A DNA stretch of 64,000 nt, taken from positions 1 through 64,000 of the forward strand of contig NZ_JYNO01000018.1 of NCBI RefSeq assembly GCF_000934745.1. Direction: 5' to 3'. The position numbers and the translations under genes were made by a program. Under the pieces are notes generated by a model, which was given only the letters and a program-made list of their open reading frames with translations, had not been told where the DNA came from and did no database searches. Position 1 is the first letter of the stretch, and every line of letters starts with the position of its first letter. Of this stretch, positions 8,467-16,560 are shown one piece after another. Source of the stretch: Desulfonatronum thioautotrophicum (GTDB taxonomy: Bacteria > Desulfobacterota > Desulfovibrionia > Desulfovibrionales > Desulfonatronaceae).

Positions 8467-9660
8467 TTACCGGCCGCGGGTCAGGATCCAGTAAATGGCT
8501 CCGTGGGGCGCTTCCACGGGATAGATCAGTCGGCTGTGCGGTATTTCGGTATTGGTCAACCGCAAGAATAAATCATCGAAAAACTCCGGCGTCTCCAGGC
8601 TGAAATTATGAAAATTCCGCGTCCGGTTGACCGGGGTGACATCCACGATGGTGATCCTGTCGGCGTTTGGATCGTGGTCGATGACCTGCAGGGTCGTCTG
8701 GCTCAACCTGGGATCCAGGGTACTCTCGCCACGCCGGGGAGTTCGATTCAGGATCCGGCTGGCAAGCAACGCCCGGTCGTTGGAGGAGACGTAGATCGTG
8801 GTTCGCTGGACAAGGGCTTCCAGGGCAGCCTGGAATGCTTCGTCAAACTCGTCGTAATCGATATCCGGTGCGGTCAGAATCACATCCTCGATTTTCGACT
8901 GCTTCTCGTTCGGGCCGGTCTGCCCGACGAGCAAACGCAAGGCGTCGACAGCCACCTGGGCACCCATGCTGTTGGCGATCAGCCACAACCGCTCAGGTCG
9001 GATGTTCTGGATGGTCAGCTCCATGCTGCCGGCCAGATCATTGGCCGACTCCTTGGCAAGCTGCTGTGCTCGGCGGTAACCGCTTGGGGAACTGCCCTGG
9101 TTACCGGGCCAGTCGAAGAGCAGCACCGGAGAATTGATGTCCAGGACGTGGCTGATGAAGGTGGTCTTGCGCAAGGCCGATGGGAACGCCTCCCGAAAGC
9201 CGTGAACGACCACGAGCAACGAGCGCTGTGGGGATGTCCCAACAATTGTTCGCAGCTGCTCGGTAAAATCCTCCTTATCCAGCTCCCGCACCGCCTTGAG
9301 CTTGATTTCCTCGTTCTGAAACCATTCGGTGGGGTTGATGAGCATGCCCAGGCCCAAGGCCGGCTCGATCCGCACATCGAAGTAACCGTATTTAAGCTCA
9401 TCCACTCGCCTGGTCCCGAAAGAATCTTCCAGGGGACCGTCCGCTTTTTCCAATTCACGATTGGTGATGAAAAAAAACCTGTATTCCCCCTCATGGCTCA
9501 GCCGGACGACCTGCATGCGCCGGAACAGGAACGCTTCAGCCCGTTGCAGGGCGTAGCTTGTCGGGGAGAGATAGAATTTGTAGGCCAGGGCCCCAATTCC
9601 TGTCAGCAGCAGCAAAATCACGCTGAGACCGATCACCATCCGTCGCTGGAAACGGGTCAT
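8467..9660 (-). CDS. Membrane-anchored alpha/beta hydrolase, DUF900 family
   Basis: 397 residues: one N-terminal membrane segment (about 8-27, VIGLSVILLLLTGIGALAY), then a DUF900-type hydrolase domain. Visible marks are LLVVVHGFREAF (oxyanion side), VLLFDWPGNQGSSPSGY and the nucleophile elbow ANSMGA (GXSXG variant N-S-M-G), followed by TAPDID and a late HNF. Members of this family are uncharacterised hydrolases related to lipases. Its ATG overlaps the stop of the YihY-type gene by four bases (ATGA), showing tight coupling. The substrate is unknown; an envelope location is inferred from the anchor. Confidence 0.8.
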   Translation of the reverse strand: MTRFQRRMVIGLSVILLLLTGIGALAYKFYLSPTSYALQRAEAFLFRRMQVVRLSHEGEYRFFFITNRELEKADGPLEDSFGTRRVDELKYGYFDVRIEPALGLGMLINPTEWFQNEEIKLKAVRELDKEDFTEQLRTIVGTSPQRSLLVVVHGFREAFPSALRKTTFISHVLDINSPVLLFDWPGNQGSSPSGYRRAQQLAKESANDLAGSMELTIQNIRPERLWLIANSMGAQVAVDALRLLVGQTGPNEKQSKIEDVILTAPDIDYDEFDEAFQAALEALVQRTTIYVSSNDRALLASRILNRTPRRGESTLDPRLSQTTLQVIDHDPNADRITIVDVTPVNRTRNFHNFSLETPEFFDDLFLRLTNTEIPHSRLIYPVEAPHGAIYWILTRGR

Positions 9661-10709
9661 GACACCGCCTCGATTTCAGCCGAACGCCGACTGCCGTAAA
9701 GGTTGGCGTAAACAGAGGAAATCTCGCACCCGAAAAAGACGATCAGGCAGGCCAGATAGACCCAGAGCATCAGAATCATGACGCTGCCGATCACCCCGTA
9801 GTAGAGAAATGCACTGAAGATGGAGACAACCCCGCTTGCGGCGAACTGTTGCAGCCCGAAAAGCAGCAGAGCCGTGATCAGGGCCCCCAGCCAGACGTCA
9901 CCCCACTGGGGACGGACGGGGGGCAAGAGCCTGAAAAGGGCCCAGAAGGTCATGCCCAGGATGAACAGCGAGGAGCTGATCTGCAGACCGCGGGTCAACT
10001 GCAAGACATCCACCCGCTGAGTGAAGGCGACGTGCTCATGGAAGTGGCTGACCCATTCGACGACAGCCCTGGTCAGGACATCGACCAGAAAGGCGACCAG
10101 CACGATCAGCCCCGTTGCCAGCACGAGCAGATAGGATACAAGCTTGTTCAGGATGAAGAAAAACACCATTTTCAAGGGCGAACCCGCTTCGGAGATGCGT
10201 GCCGGAGATCCCCAAATTCTATTCACCGATTGCCGAAAAATTACAAACATGCTGCTCGCCGTGAGGAAAAGGAGGCTGAAGCCGACGATTCCCGCCCCAA
10301 CACTGTTCTGGTGCAAATAGACCATCGTATTGACCACCATTTCATGGACAGCCGGCGGCAGCTCCCGCACGATCTGTTGCTGGATGGAGTGAAAGGCTTC
10401 CGTTTCCGGCCCGGTCAACGCTCCGATGATGCCCAGGATCACCAGGAGCAAGGGAAAAAAGGAGAACAAGATGTAATATGAAAGAGCTGCTGCCATGCCG
10501 GGGCAATTGTCCTGGTCCCATTTCACGCCGGTCTGAATGATCAACTGGACCGGCCTGAGGGAAATCACCCAGCGGCGCAGGTGCAGCCAAATGGTTCGGA
10601 TCCGCGGCCGTTGCCGCGGTGAATCGGTATCCTGATCTTGTGTCATCATGAACCGCCCATGGGCTTGATGATCGTCGGATGCGGCCCGTCCGGGCGATTG
10701 GCTTGTCAT
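9657..10709 (-). CDS. YihY/BrkB-family membrane protein
   Basis: An integral membrane protein with about six hydrophobic segments. The family signature is visible in MAAALSYYILFSFFPLLLVILGIIG (YihY/virulence factor BrkB), plus VGFSLLFLTASSMFVIFRQSVNRIW and the end segment LYYGVIGSVMILMLWVYLACLIVFFGCEISSVYANLYG. The family was once called ribonuclease BN by mistake; its real role is unclear, with export functions proposed. Start is uncertain: ATG at 10709 is used here, but ATGs near 10649 leave a more typical N-terminus and a longer leader after the conserved repeat core at 10729-10746. The gene heads a probable operon with two hydrolases. Confidence 0.85.
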   Translation of the reverse strand: MTSQSPGRAASDDHQAHGRFMMTQDQDTDSPRQRPRIRTIWLHLRRWVISLRPVQLIIQTGVKWDQDNCPGMAAALSYYILFSFFPLLLVILGIIGALTGPETEAFHSIQQQIVRELPPAVHEMVVNTMVYLHQNSVGAGIVGFSLLFLTASSMFVIFRQSVNRIWGSPARISEAGSPLKMVFFFILNKLVSYLLVLATGLIVLVAFLVDVLTRAVVEWVSHFHEHVAFTQRVDVLQLTRGLQISSSLFILGMTFWALFRLLPPVRPQWGDVWLGALITALLLFGLQQFAASGVVSIFSAFLYYGVIGSVMILMLWVYLACLIVFFGCEISSVYANLYGSRRSAEIEAVS

Positions 10710-10719
10710 CTCGTCGCGC

Positions 10720-10880
10720 CTTGAAAATTCCAACTTTCATGCCATGGGACCTTAACCCTGGATCGCATTATATATACGCTGATATATTTATATTTTTTAT
10801 CATTTGACATGTGCCGCGAGGGCCGTCGGCCCATGGATAATCCGCGAAATATCGAGAAAGTGCCGCATGTCGCGGAAATG
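10720..10880 (-). repeat. Intergenic repeat, copy A (upstream of the YihY-type gene)
   Basis: Shares with copies B (16040-16290), C (20031-20300) and D (23131-23420) the core TCCAACTTTCATGCCATG (here 10729-10746), an AT-rich stretch around GATATATTTATATTTT, and a distal part with GTCGGCCCATGGAT...CGCGAAATATC...TGTCGC. It is the most divergent in the middle. After it comes a palindrome at 10887-10914; from 10915 to the SYLF gene (11225) I see no gene or clear signal. Confidence 0.8.
10729..10746 (-). promoter_or_regulatory. Sigma-54-like core in repeat copy A
   Basis: Read on the minus strand the conserved core is TGGCATG-AAAG-TTGGA, matching the spacing of the sigma-54 consensus TGGCACG-N4-TTGCA, with T for C in the -24 block and G for C at the -12 GC. 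The latter change affects a normally invariant base, so function is uncertain. It would give an almost leaderless transcript if translation starts at 10709, or a roughly 70-nt leader if it starts at 10649. Confidence 0.25.
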
Positions 10881-10886
10881 ACATCC

Positions 10887-10914
10887 GTAGGGGCACGGCG
10901 CGCCGTGCCCCTAC
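10887..10914. repeat. Perfect 28-bp palindrome
   Basis: GTAGGGGCACGGCG and its exact reverse complement abut with no loop. It resembles the dispersed GTAGGGGCACGGC repeats seen in many bacteria. Confidence 0.7.
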
Positions 10915-11224
10915 CGGGGAGACCGGCCGGTCACCCCTGCCTGGCAACCAGTTTCGAAACATCCCAGGATGCCCGACTCATTTTGAAAAGGGAGGGATTG
11001 TGGCGGGTATTTGGTTTTGATCGGAATTTCAGAAGCGTATGGCCTGTGATCGCCTTGGCTTCTGACTGAATGGCCTTACGGGACTTCAGTGACTTGGCAG
11101 GCTCTTCTCCTGAGTGTGCTCCGTGTTCTTTGGGCGCGGCGGCTAATCCAACATCGCTACCAGACCGAGGACGTAAATCGCGCCGATGGTCAACTACGCC
11201 GCCGCTGAGCCCAAGTGCCGCGGG

Positions 11225-11791
11225 CTAGAGATTGAGCCGCGTGACCCGCGTGCCGTCCAGCGAGATGCCGGCCATGAGTCCGAGGTTGGAAAGCACGTAG
11301 CCAATGACGGGCTGCTGTGCCGTGGTCGTGGTCACTTGCGCGCTCGCGCCCACAGTGATCAAGGTCACTGATGCATCAGCACCCACTGTCCAGCCCGAGC
11401 TGTTCCGGAACCGCCTCAGCGCGTCGTCCGTCATGAACAGCAAATAGATCGCCGTGGACCGGGCGCCGGCCTGCAGGCCGATCGATCCGCTCGTCGTGGC
11501 GTGGTAACTGACTGTCTGTCCGTCGACGCGCAGTGCTCCCTGGCCGTGCGAGGCACCGACAATGAACCCGCCCTCCAACACGGAAGGGAACACCAGCACA
11601 CCCTTGGCCAAGTCCACCATCCTCTCCGCCCCGTCCACCTGCCTGAACAGTTGGGCCAACGCATTGTCGACATTGGCATCGATGGAGTTGCGCCTCGTAT
11701 TGGCATCACCCGAACCCAGGCCCGTGGTGGTGGTGCAGCCGGAAGCGAGCAACAGGAATACGGCCAGTACAGAGAGAATGCATTTGTTCAT
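11225..11791 (-). CDS. SYLF (Ysc84)-domain lipoprotein
   Basis: 188 residues with a lipoprotein signal (MNKCILSVLAVFLLLASGC, lipobox LASGC) and a SYLF-type domain: DNALAQLFRQVDGAERMVDLAKGVLVFPSV, GGFIVGASHGQGALRVDGQ, the central SGSIGLQAGARSTAIYLLFMTDDALRRF, and a C-terminal GVRV-like sheet ending in GLMAGISLDGTRVTRLN. SYLF domains bind lipids in eukaryotes; bacterial lipoprotein versions are of unknown function and are probably anchored in the outer membrane. A GAGGA ribosome-binding site lies about 11 nt before the ATG. The gene is the last of the minus-strand transport block, about 100 nt after the ThrE-type gene. Confidence 0.85.
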   Translation of the reverse strand: MNKCILSVLAVFLLLASGCTTTTGLGSGDANTRRNSIDANVDNALAQLFRQVDGAERMVDLAKGVLVFPSVLEGGFIVGASHGQGALRVDGQTVSYHATTSGSIGLQAGARSTAIYLLFMTDDALRRFRNSSGWTVGADASVTLITVGASAQVTTTTAQQPVIGYVLSNLGLMAGISLDGTRVTRLNL

Positions 11792-11888
11792 AAAAATTTA
11801 TCCTCTTTTTGATAACTGATTCAATTGATGATCGTCTCGAAAAATGTGCCATGGGGTCATCGTGAAGCGAAGGTCAACCGATAGCGGT

Positions 11889-13184
11889 TCAGCGTTTCTT
11901 GGCGCGCCGGACAGAGGACTCCACCCTCCCGATCTGCAACTGCCACCAGTTGAACGTTTCGGTGAACCACTTGTACACAGCGGCGCCGACCAACGTGCCA
12001 AGGGCGATCGAAGAGATCACAAACACCACTGTAACCAGGCCTTCGATCCCGGCGGCGCGGTCACTCATCATGCGCGTGACGCTCAGCAGACCCAAGGCGC
12101 CCGGTACCAGCAGCCAGAAGGCAGGCAGGAAGGTCACGGTCGCCGGTGGACCACGGAAACGAAGCTGTATCAGGTAGCTTAGCGGTGTGGCCACCAGCGT
12201 GCCGAAGAACCCGCTGATCTCGTACCCCAAAAACTGGCCAGTGAGCCGCTGTACCAGCATAACGATCAGCAGCACGATAAGTATCCACAGCAACGAATAT
12301 CGCGGCGCCGAGAAGTGGAGATAAACTCCCAGGCCAAATACCAGGACGCCGACCCAGGCGGCCTCGAATAATTTCACGTACTGCTCCGCGGAATAGATCA
12401 GGTCGTTGGGGCTGTAGCCGACGAGCACGGCGCCCACCGCCAGCCCGAGCGTCAGCAGCACCAGCTGCACTAAGCCGGCGATCAGACGGCTTGCCCCGCT
12501 GACCATGTCGCCGTAAGCGAGTTCCACCATGCCGAGCGTGAGCATGCCACCCGGCAGGAAGGTTATCAGCGGCGGTACCAGTGCATGCAGGGGATCCACC
12601 GGCAGCCCATACCTCACAGCGAGGAAAACGAGCGTAGAGACAAGGGCCGCGACAATCACCGGCAGCGGCACCGTCTGCACGGTGCGTCCGCGTTGGGCCA
12701 GTTTTACCACGCCGACGATGGAACCGAGCACTGCAGCAGCAGCCAGGTTGGCGGCTGTCGGCATCAGGACCATCGCCAGACCAATGGTGAGAATCATGTG
12801 GCCCACGACGCTCCCGGCGGCTCCGAAACGCGCTTTCTGCGCCAGGATCTCCGAGAGCCGCCGCAGGCCTTCGTTCGGTTCCACCTCAGCTTTCTTTGCC
12901 AACTTGCCCAATGTGTGAACATCCGCTATCTGGTCCAGCCGCAGAGTCTGTGGTTCGCACTGGGCCAGGGTCACCCGCTCGCCCGTTTCGTCGTGAACCG
13001 AAATGAACAAGGCGGTGGGAAACGCCACGACGCGCGACTTGCGCAATCCATAAGCCGATGCCGTGCGGCGCAGGGCCAGCTCCACCCTGGCCGTCTGCTC
13101 GCCGCATGCGATGTAGGCCTGCCCCAGTCGGAACAGGAACTCAAGCAGGGTCGCCGTGTCGGGCGCCGGGGAATTATTCGTCAT
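11889..13184 (-). CDS. ThrE-type threonine/serine exporter (fused two-domain form)
   Basis: A membrane protein of about 431 residues combining both ThrE halves. The N-terminal soluble part (LLEFLFRLGQAYIACGEQTARVELALRRTASAYGL, about 10-110) and the first membrane bundle match the ThrP/DUF1212 domain. The second bundle (YSLLWILIVLLIVMLVQRLTGQFLGYEISGFFGTLVATP) matches DUF3815. About ten hydrophobic segments are visible. Family members export threonine and serine or related metabolites. ATG at 13184 (MTNNSPAPD) is preferred over the open frame to 13226, which runs into the neighbour's end. It follows the M20 peptidase gene by 45 nt in the same direction, consistent with export of amino acids released by that enzyme (inference). 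Confidence 0.85.
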   Translation of the reverse strand: MTNNSPAPDTATLLEFLFRLGQAYIACGEQTARVELALRRTASAYGLRKSRVVAFPTALFISVHDETGERVTLAQCEPQTLRLDQIADVHTLGKLAKKAEVEPNEGLRRLSEILAQKARFGAAGSVVGHMILTIGLAMVLMPTAANLAAAAVLGSIVGVVKLAQRGRTVQTVPLPVIVAALVSTLVFLAVRYGLPVDPLHALVPPLITFLPGGMLTLGMVELAYGDMVSGASRLIAGLVQLVLLTLGLAVGAVLVGYSPNDLIYSAEQYVKLFEAAWVGVLVFGLGVYLHFSAPRYSLLWILIVLLIVMLVQRLTGQFLGYEISGFFGTLVATPLSYLIQLRFRGPPATVTFLPAFWLLVPGALGLLSVTRMMSDRAAGIEGLVTVVFVISSIALGTLVGAAVYKWFTETFNWWQLQIGRVESSVRRAKKR

Positions 13185-13229
13185 GCGTAACGGCAGGTTA
13201 GGGCCTACCTGCCCCAAGCCTGCCATTCC

Positions 13230-14423
13230 TTATTCCTGGGTGGCCAGCACCACGGCCAGGCGGCAGCCTTTGAGATACTCCGGCACGTCCACATACTCCT
13301 TGACAGTATGGATCTCGGCCTGTCCTGAACCGAAGGTCACTGTCGGCACGCCGTGCTTGACCAGCCAGTTGGCATCGAGGCCACCGTTCGAGCTGACGAC
13401 CTCGGGGGTCATCCCGAGCGACTCGACCGCGCGCCGGGCATACTGCACTGCGAAGGAATTCTCTTCCAGCGTAAAGGGCGGATAGGAGGGCTTGGCATCG
13501 AATGTGACCTCCCCCATCTCGCCGTCCAAGTCTCTCACGGCTTCTCGGGCCTTCATGAACGCTTCGCGGTAGCCCGCCACTATGGTGCTGATAAACGCGG
13601 TGTCGTGGCTGCGCGCCTCGCCGGTGATGTGCACGTAATCAGTGACGACGTTGGTGGCGTCTCCAGCGGCTTTGCTGTCCTTGCCGCCAAACACGCCAAC
13701 GTTGCTGGTCCCGACGCCGTCGGGCTTCGTGACCTTGCCGAACCAGCCGGCGCGATGCGCTTCGGCGATTGCGATCGATCCGATGAGCGTGGCGGATATC
13801 CCCTTTTCCGGAGCAACTCCGGCGTGCGAAGCTTTGCCCTTGATCGCCACTTCCCAGTTTTCCTGGCCAACGGCGGCGACGGTGAGCTTGTTCGCATGGG
13901 TGGAGTCCACGTTGAAGCACATCGTGGCCCCGCCGAGATCCTTCGGGTCGAGCTCGCGCGAACCATGCAGTCCGCTCTCCTCACGGACGGTGAAGAGCAG
14001 GGTGAGCGGCGGATGCGGCAGCTTGTGCTTCAACAGCGTCTCGACCATGGCGACGATCGCCGCGCACCCCGTCCGCGCATCCCCGCCGAGCGCAGTGCTG
14101 CCGTCGGTCACGATCCGGTCTCCCTGGCGGATGGGTTTGGCCCCGGCACAGAGCGGAACCGTATCCAGGTGGCTGGAGAAAAGTAACCGGTCGCCCCCCC
14201 GCGTCCCTGGAAGTTCCACGATCAGGTTGCCGGTCTGTGTCGGCACCGGTATTTTTTCATGGGCCTGGTCGAACCGGATGGCATCCGCCGGCACCCCGAT
14301 CTTCTGAAGTGCGGCCGCGATCGCCTCTGCGATTGCCTTTTCCTCGCCGGTGACGCCTTCGACCGACAGAAAGTTCATCAAGTGGGCCTCAGCGGCACTC
14401 TCATCAAGTGGTACGTTTTTCAT
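13230..14423 (-). CDS. M20-family metallopeptidase
   Basis: A di-metal M20 aminoacylase/peptidase (PepT/carboxypeptidase-like). Visible metal-site motifs in order: SSHLDTVP (His and Asp), GGDARTG (bridging region), VREESGLHGS (catalytic Glu pair), NVDSTH, and near the end the ligand His in QAEIHTVKEYVD. The dimerisation lid lies between (GKASHAGVAPEKGISA). ATG at 14423 is chosen because an AAAGGAG ribosome-binding site sits 6 nt before it; the upstream ATGs are badly spaced. The gene lies 36 nt after an AbgT-family transporter gene in the same direction. AbgT imports p-aminobenzoyl-glutamate-like compounds in E. coli, and M20 enzymes (AbgA/AbgB) cleave them, so substrate pairing is plausible. 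Confidence 0.87.
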   Translation of the reverse strand: MKNVPLDESAAEAHLMNFLSVEGVTGEEKAIAEAIAAALQKIGVPADAIRFDQAHEKIPVPTQTGNLIVELPGTRGGDRLLFSSHLDTVPLCAGAKPIRQGDRIVTDGSTALGGDARTGCAAIVAMVETLLKHKLPHPPLTLLFTVREESGLHGSRELDPKDLGGATMCFNVDSTHANKLTVAAVGQENWEVAIKGKASHAGVAPEKGISATLIGSIAIAEAHRAGWFGKVTKPDGVGTSNVGVFGGKDSKAAGDATNVVTDYVHITGEARSHDTAFISTIVAGYREAFMKAREAVRDLDGEMGEVTFDAKPSYPPFTLEENSFAVQYARRAVESLGMTPEVVSSNGGLDANWLVKHGVPTVTFGSGQAEIHTVKEYVDVPEYLKGCRLAVVLATQE

Positions 14424-14459
14424 CACATGCTCCTTTGAAATTGACATTCCAGCTGGCAC

Positions 14460-16013
14460 TTAAAAACCCCACGGCAGACCGACCAGGTACCAGCCCAAAA
14501 ACAGAACCGTCCACGCAACTGTCATCCATAACGCATAGGGGATGAGCAGCGCCACAACCGTGCCGATGCCGGTGTCCTTGGCGTACTTCTGGGCATACCC
14601 GACGACCAGGGCGAAATAGGCGTTGAGCGGCGTAAGCGAGTTCGTCGTCGAGTCGCCGACGCGATAGGCCGCCAACACGGCCTCGGGGTCTACATTGAGC
14701 GCTACGAAAAGCGGTACAAAGACCGGCGCAAAAATCGCCCATTTGGCGATCGCGGGTGTGAACACAAAGTTCAGCAAGATGACCACGAAGATAAAACCCA
14801 GAAGCATCCAGACCGAACCGATATTCGCGGCCTTGAGCGTATCCGCCATGGTGACCGCCATCAGCGTCGGCATGTTGGAGTAGTTGAAATACGCAATGAA
14901 CTGACTGATGACCAGAAACAGCAGGATGGTTCCGCCAAGCCCGCTGACGGCTTTGGTCATGGCGGCGATGACATCGCAGCTGCTTTTTATCGAGCCGGCC
15001 CCAATGCCGTAACCGACGCCGGTGGCGAGAAAAACGAACATGATCGCCACGATCAATCCGTTCATGAACGGTGAGTTGCCGATCAGCGCTGCGGTTTCCG
15101 GATTTCGCAGCGGAGCGCCGGAAGGCAGGGTCAGGAACGCGAAGATCCCCAGCACCAGAACCAGCGCGAGAGCGGCAAAGCCAAGACCGCGCCACTCGGC
15201 GCGCGACAGGCCGGAGCCCTGCGCAGTGAACTCGGCGCTTACTTCTTGACACGGCTCGTACTTGCCCAGCCGGGGCGAAATGACCCGATCGGTGATCAGC
15301 GCGATCACGATCACGAGCAGGGGTACCGAAACGATCGAAAACCATAGACCAGAGGTCAGTTCGATGGATCTCGTCGGGTCCACCAAGTGGATCGCGTTGT
15401 TGGTCAGTTCGACCAGCACCGCATCCAGCGGTTTGATGAACATGTTCAGGTTGAAGGCGCCGGCCACTGCTGCGAACCCCAGGGCGATGCCTGCCAGCGG
15501 GTGCCGACCGAGGCTGAGGTACGCGGCCCCGGCCAGCGGGATCAGGACCACATATCCGGCGTCCGCGGCGATGCTGGAGAGCACGCCGACAAAGGCCAGC
15601 AGGTAGGTGATCGACCAGGAAGGCGCGATTGCCACGAGCATGCGGATCAAGGCCCTGATCAGTCCGGCTTCCTCGGCCACGCCGACGCCGACCATCGCCA
15701 CGACGAGCAGCCCGATCGCGGTGAACCCCATTAAATTTGGCACCACTCCGACGTACATGTCGCGTATCCCGCTCGCCGAGGCGAGGCTGCGGGCGTGTGT
15801 CGTGACCGTCTCAAGTTCGTAGGTCTGCGGGTTGAACACCTGGTAGGTGACCCTCGCGCCGAACATTTCCAGGATATAGGAAAGGACAATGACAAACCCG
15901 ATCAGGATCAGGAAGATGATCACCGGGTGGGGCACCCGATTGCCGACCTGCTCGACGGTATCCAGGAACCGCTGCATTATTGTTTTTTTGGATGCTTCGG
16001 TGGTCTCAGCCAT
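14460..16013 (-). CDS. AbgT-family transporter
   Basis: About 517 residues and 11-13 membrane segments, with AbgT-family signatures: VEQVGNRVPHPVIIFLILIGFVIVLSYIL near the start, GLLVVAMVGVGVAEEAGLIRALIRMLV, LAFVGVLSSIAADAGYVVLIPLAGAAYLSLGRHPLAGI, and the late SLTPLNAYFALVVGYAQKYAKDTGIGT. The family includes E. coli AbgT (p-aminobenzoyl-glutamate uptake) and MtrF/YdaH (proposed sulfonamide or PABA efflux). Start ATG at 16013 follows an AAGGAG site by 8 nt; the longer frame to 16142 reads into repeat B and is rejected. It forms an apparent operon with the M20 peptidase and ThrE genes. Direction of transport cannot be told from sequence, but the peptidase favours uptake. Confidence 0.9.
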   Translation of the reverse strand: MAETTEASKKTIMQRFLDTVEQVGNRVPHPVIIFLILIGFVIVLSYILEMFGARVTYQVFNPQTYELETVTTHARSLASASGIRDMYVGVVPNLMGFTAIGLLVVAMVGVGVAEEAGLIRALIRMLVAIAPSWSITYLLAFVGVLSSIAADAGYVVLIPLAGAAYLSLGRHPLAGIALGFAAVAGAFNLNMFIKPLDAVLVELTNNAIHLVDPTRSIELTSGLWFSIVSVPLLVIVIALITDRVISPRLGKYEPCQEVSAEFTAQGSGLSRAEWRGLGFAALALVLVLGIFAFLTLPSGAPLRNPETAALIGNSPFMNGLIVAIMFVFLATGVGYGIGAGSIKSSCDVIAAMTKAVSGLGGTILLFLVISQFIAYFNYSNMPTLMAVTMADTLKAANIGSVWMLLGFIFVVILLNFVFTPAIAKWAIFAPVFVPLFVALNVDPEAVLAAYRVGDSTTNSLTPLNAYFALVVGYAQKYAKDTGIGTVVALLIPYALWMTVAWTVLFLGWYLVGLPWGF

Positions 16014-16039
16014 GGTCTCAGCTCCTTGCTTGTCGGAGG

Positions 16040-16290
16040 ATTGAAACGAAAGTCTTGACGGGGGTGACTCGGCCCCCCGATGTGTGCCGTGGAATTTCCA
16101 ACTTTCATGCCATGTGACCTTATCCCCGGACCACATTTTCAAAAATTTGATATATTTATATTTTTATTTACTTAAAGTGTGCAATAAGGTCAGTCGGCCC
16201 ATGGATCTTTCGCGAAATATCACGAATGTGTTGCATGTCGCAAAAAAGAGGCGGGCGCAAAAAATTCTTTTGCGCCCAGCATAAGATGGA
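16040..16290 (-). repeat. Intergenic repeat, copy B (upstream of the AbgT gene)
   Basis: Closest to copy C; both contain GTGCCGTGG/GTACCGTGG, the conserved 18-nt core (here 16097-16114), an AT-rich spacer, GTCGGCCCATGGATCTTTCG, CGCGAAATATCACGAATGTG and a GGGCGCAAAA/TTTTGCGCCC hairpin (16253-16277). Similarity to copy D continues through 16290-16822 into the 3' end of the SLC13 gene, so the repeat is part of a larger duplicated segment. There is no gene in 16014-16560. Confidence 0.88.
16097..16114 (-). promoter_or_regulatory. Sigma-54-like core in repeat copy B
   Basis: Minus strand TGGCATG-AAAG-TTGGA, sigma-54 spacing with a GG instead of GC at -12. About 100 bp farther upstream (16208-16241) lie two palindrome-like blocks, TTTCGCGAAA and TTGC-GACAT-GCAA, at a typical enhancer distance. 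Predicted leader to the AbgT ATG is about 73 nt. Hypothesis only. Confidence 0.3.
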
Positions 16291-16560
16291 TGACGGAAAA
16301 CGGAGTTCAGACAAGCAAAAGGTTGCGTAACGAACCTCAGCCCATAACGCTGGAATTCAGACTTGTTGCAGTGGCCTCGACAAGTTGGAATACGGACATC
16401 CAGCACGGTCAGCTGTATCCAGCTCCAGCTCCGGCCCCAGTCCAGCCTGATGGAGGAAAAGGAAATATGAGGATGGTTGGATGATTCGCTGAAAAAAGCT
16501 TGCAAGACAAAAGCAGACTTGGCCCACACCCTTGTCTTGAACGCTGATGATCGCGCGTTT

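Noticed and set aside
16014-16142. 43-residue N-terminal extension of the AbgT protein
   Set aside because: It reads into repeat B and is unlike AbgT N-termini; the ATG at 16013 has a good ribosome-binding site.
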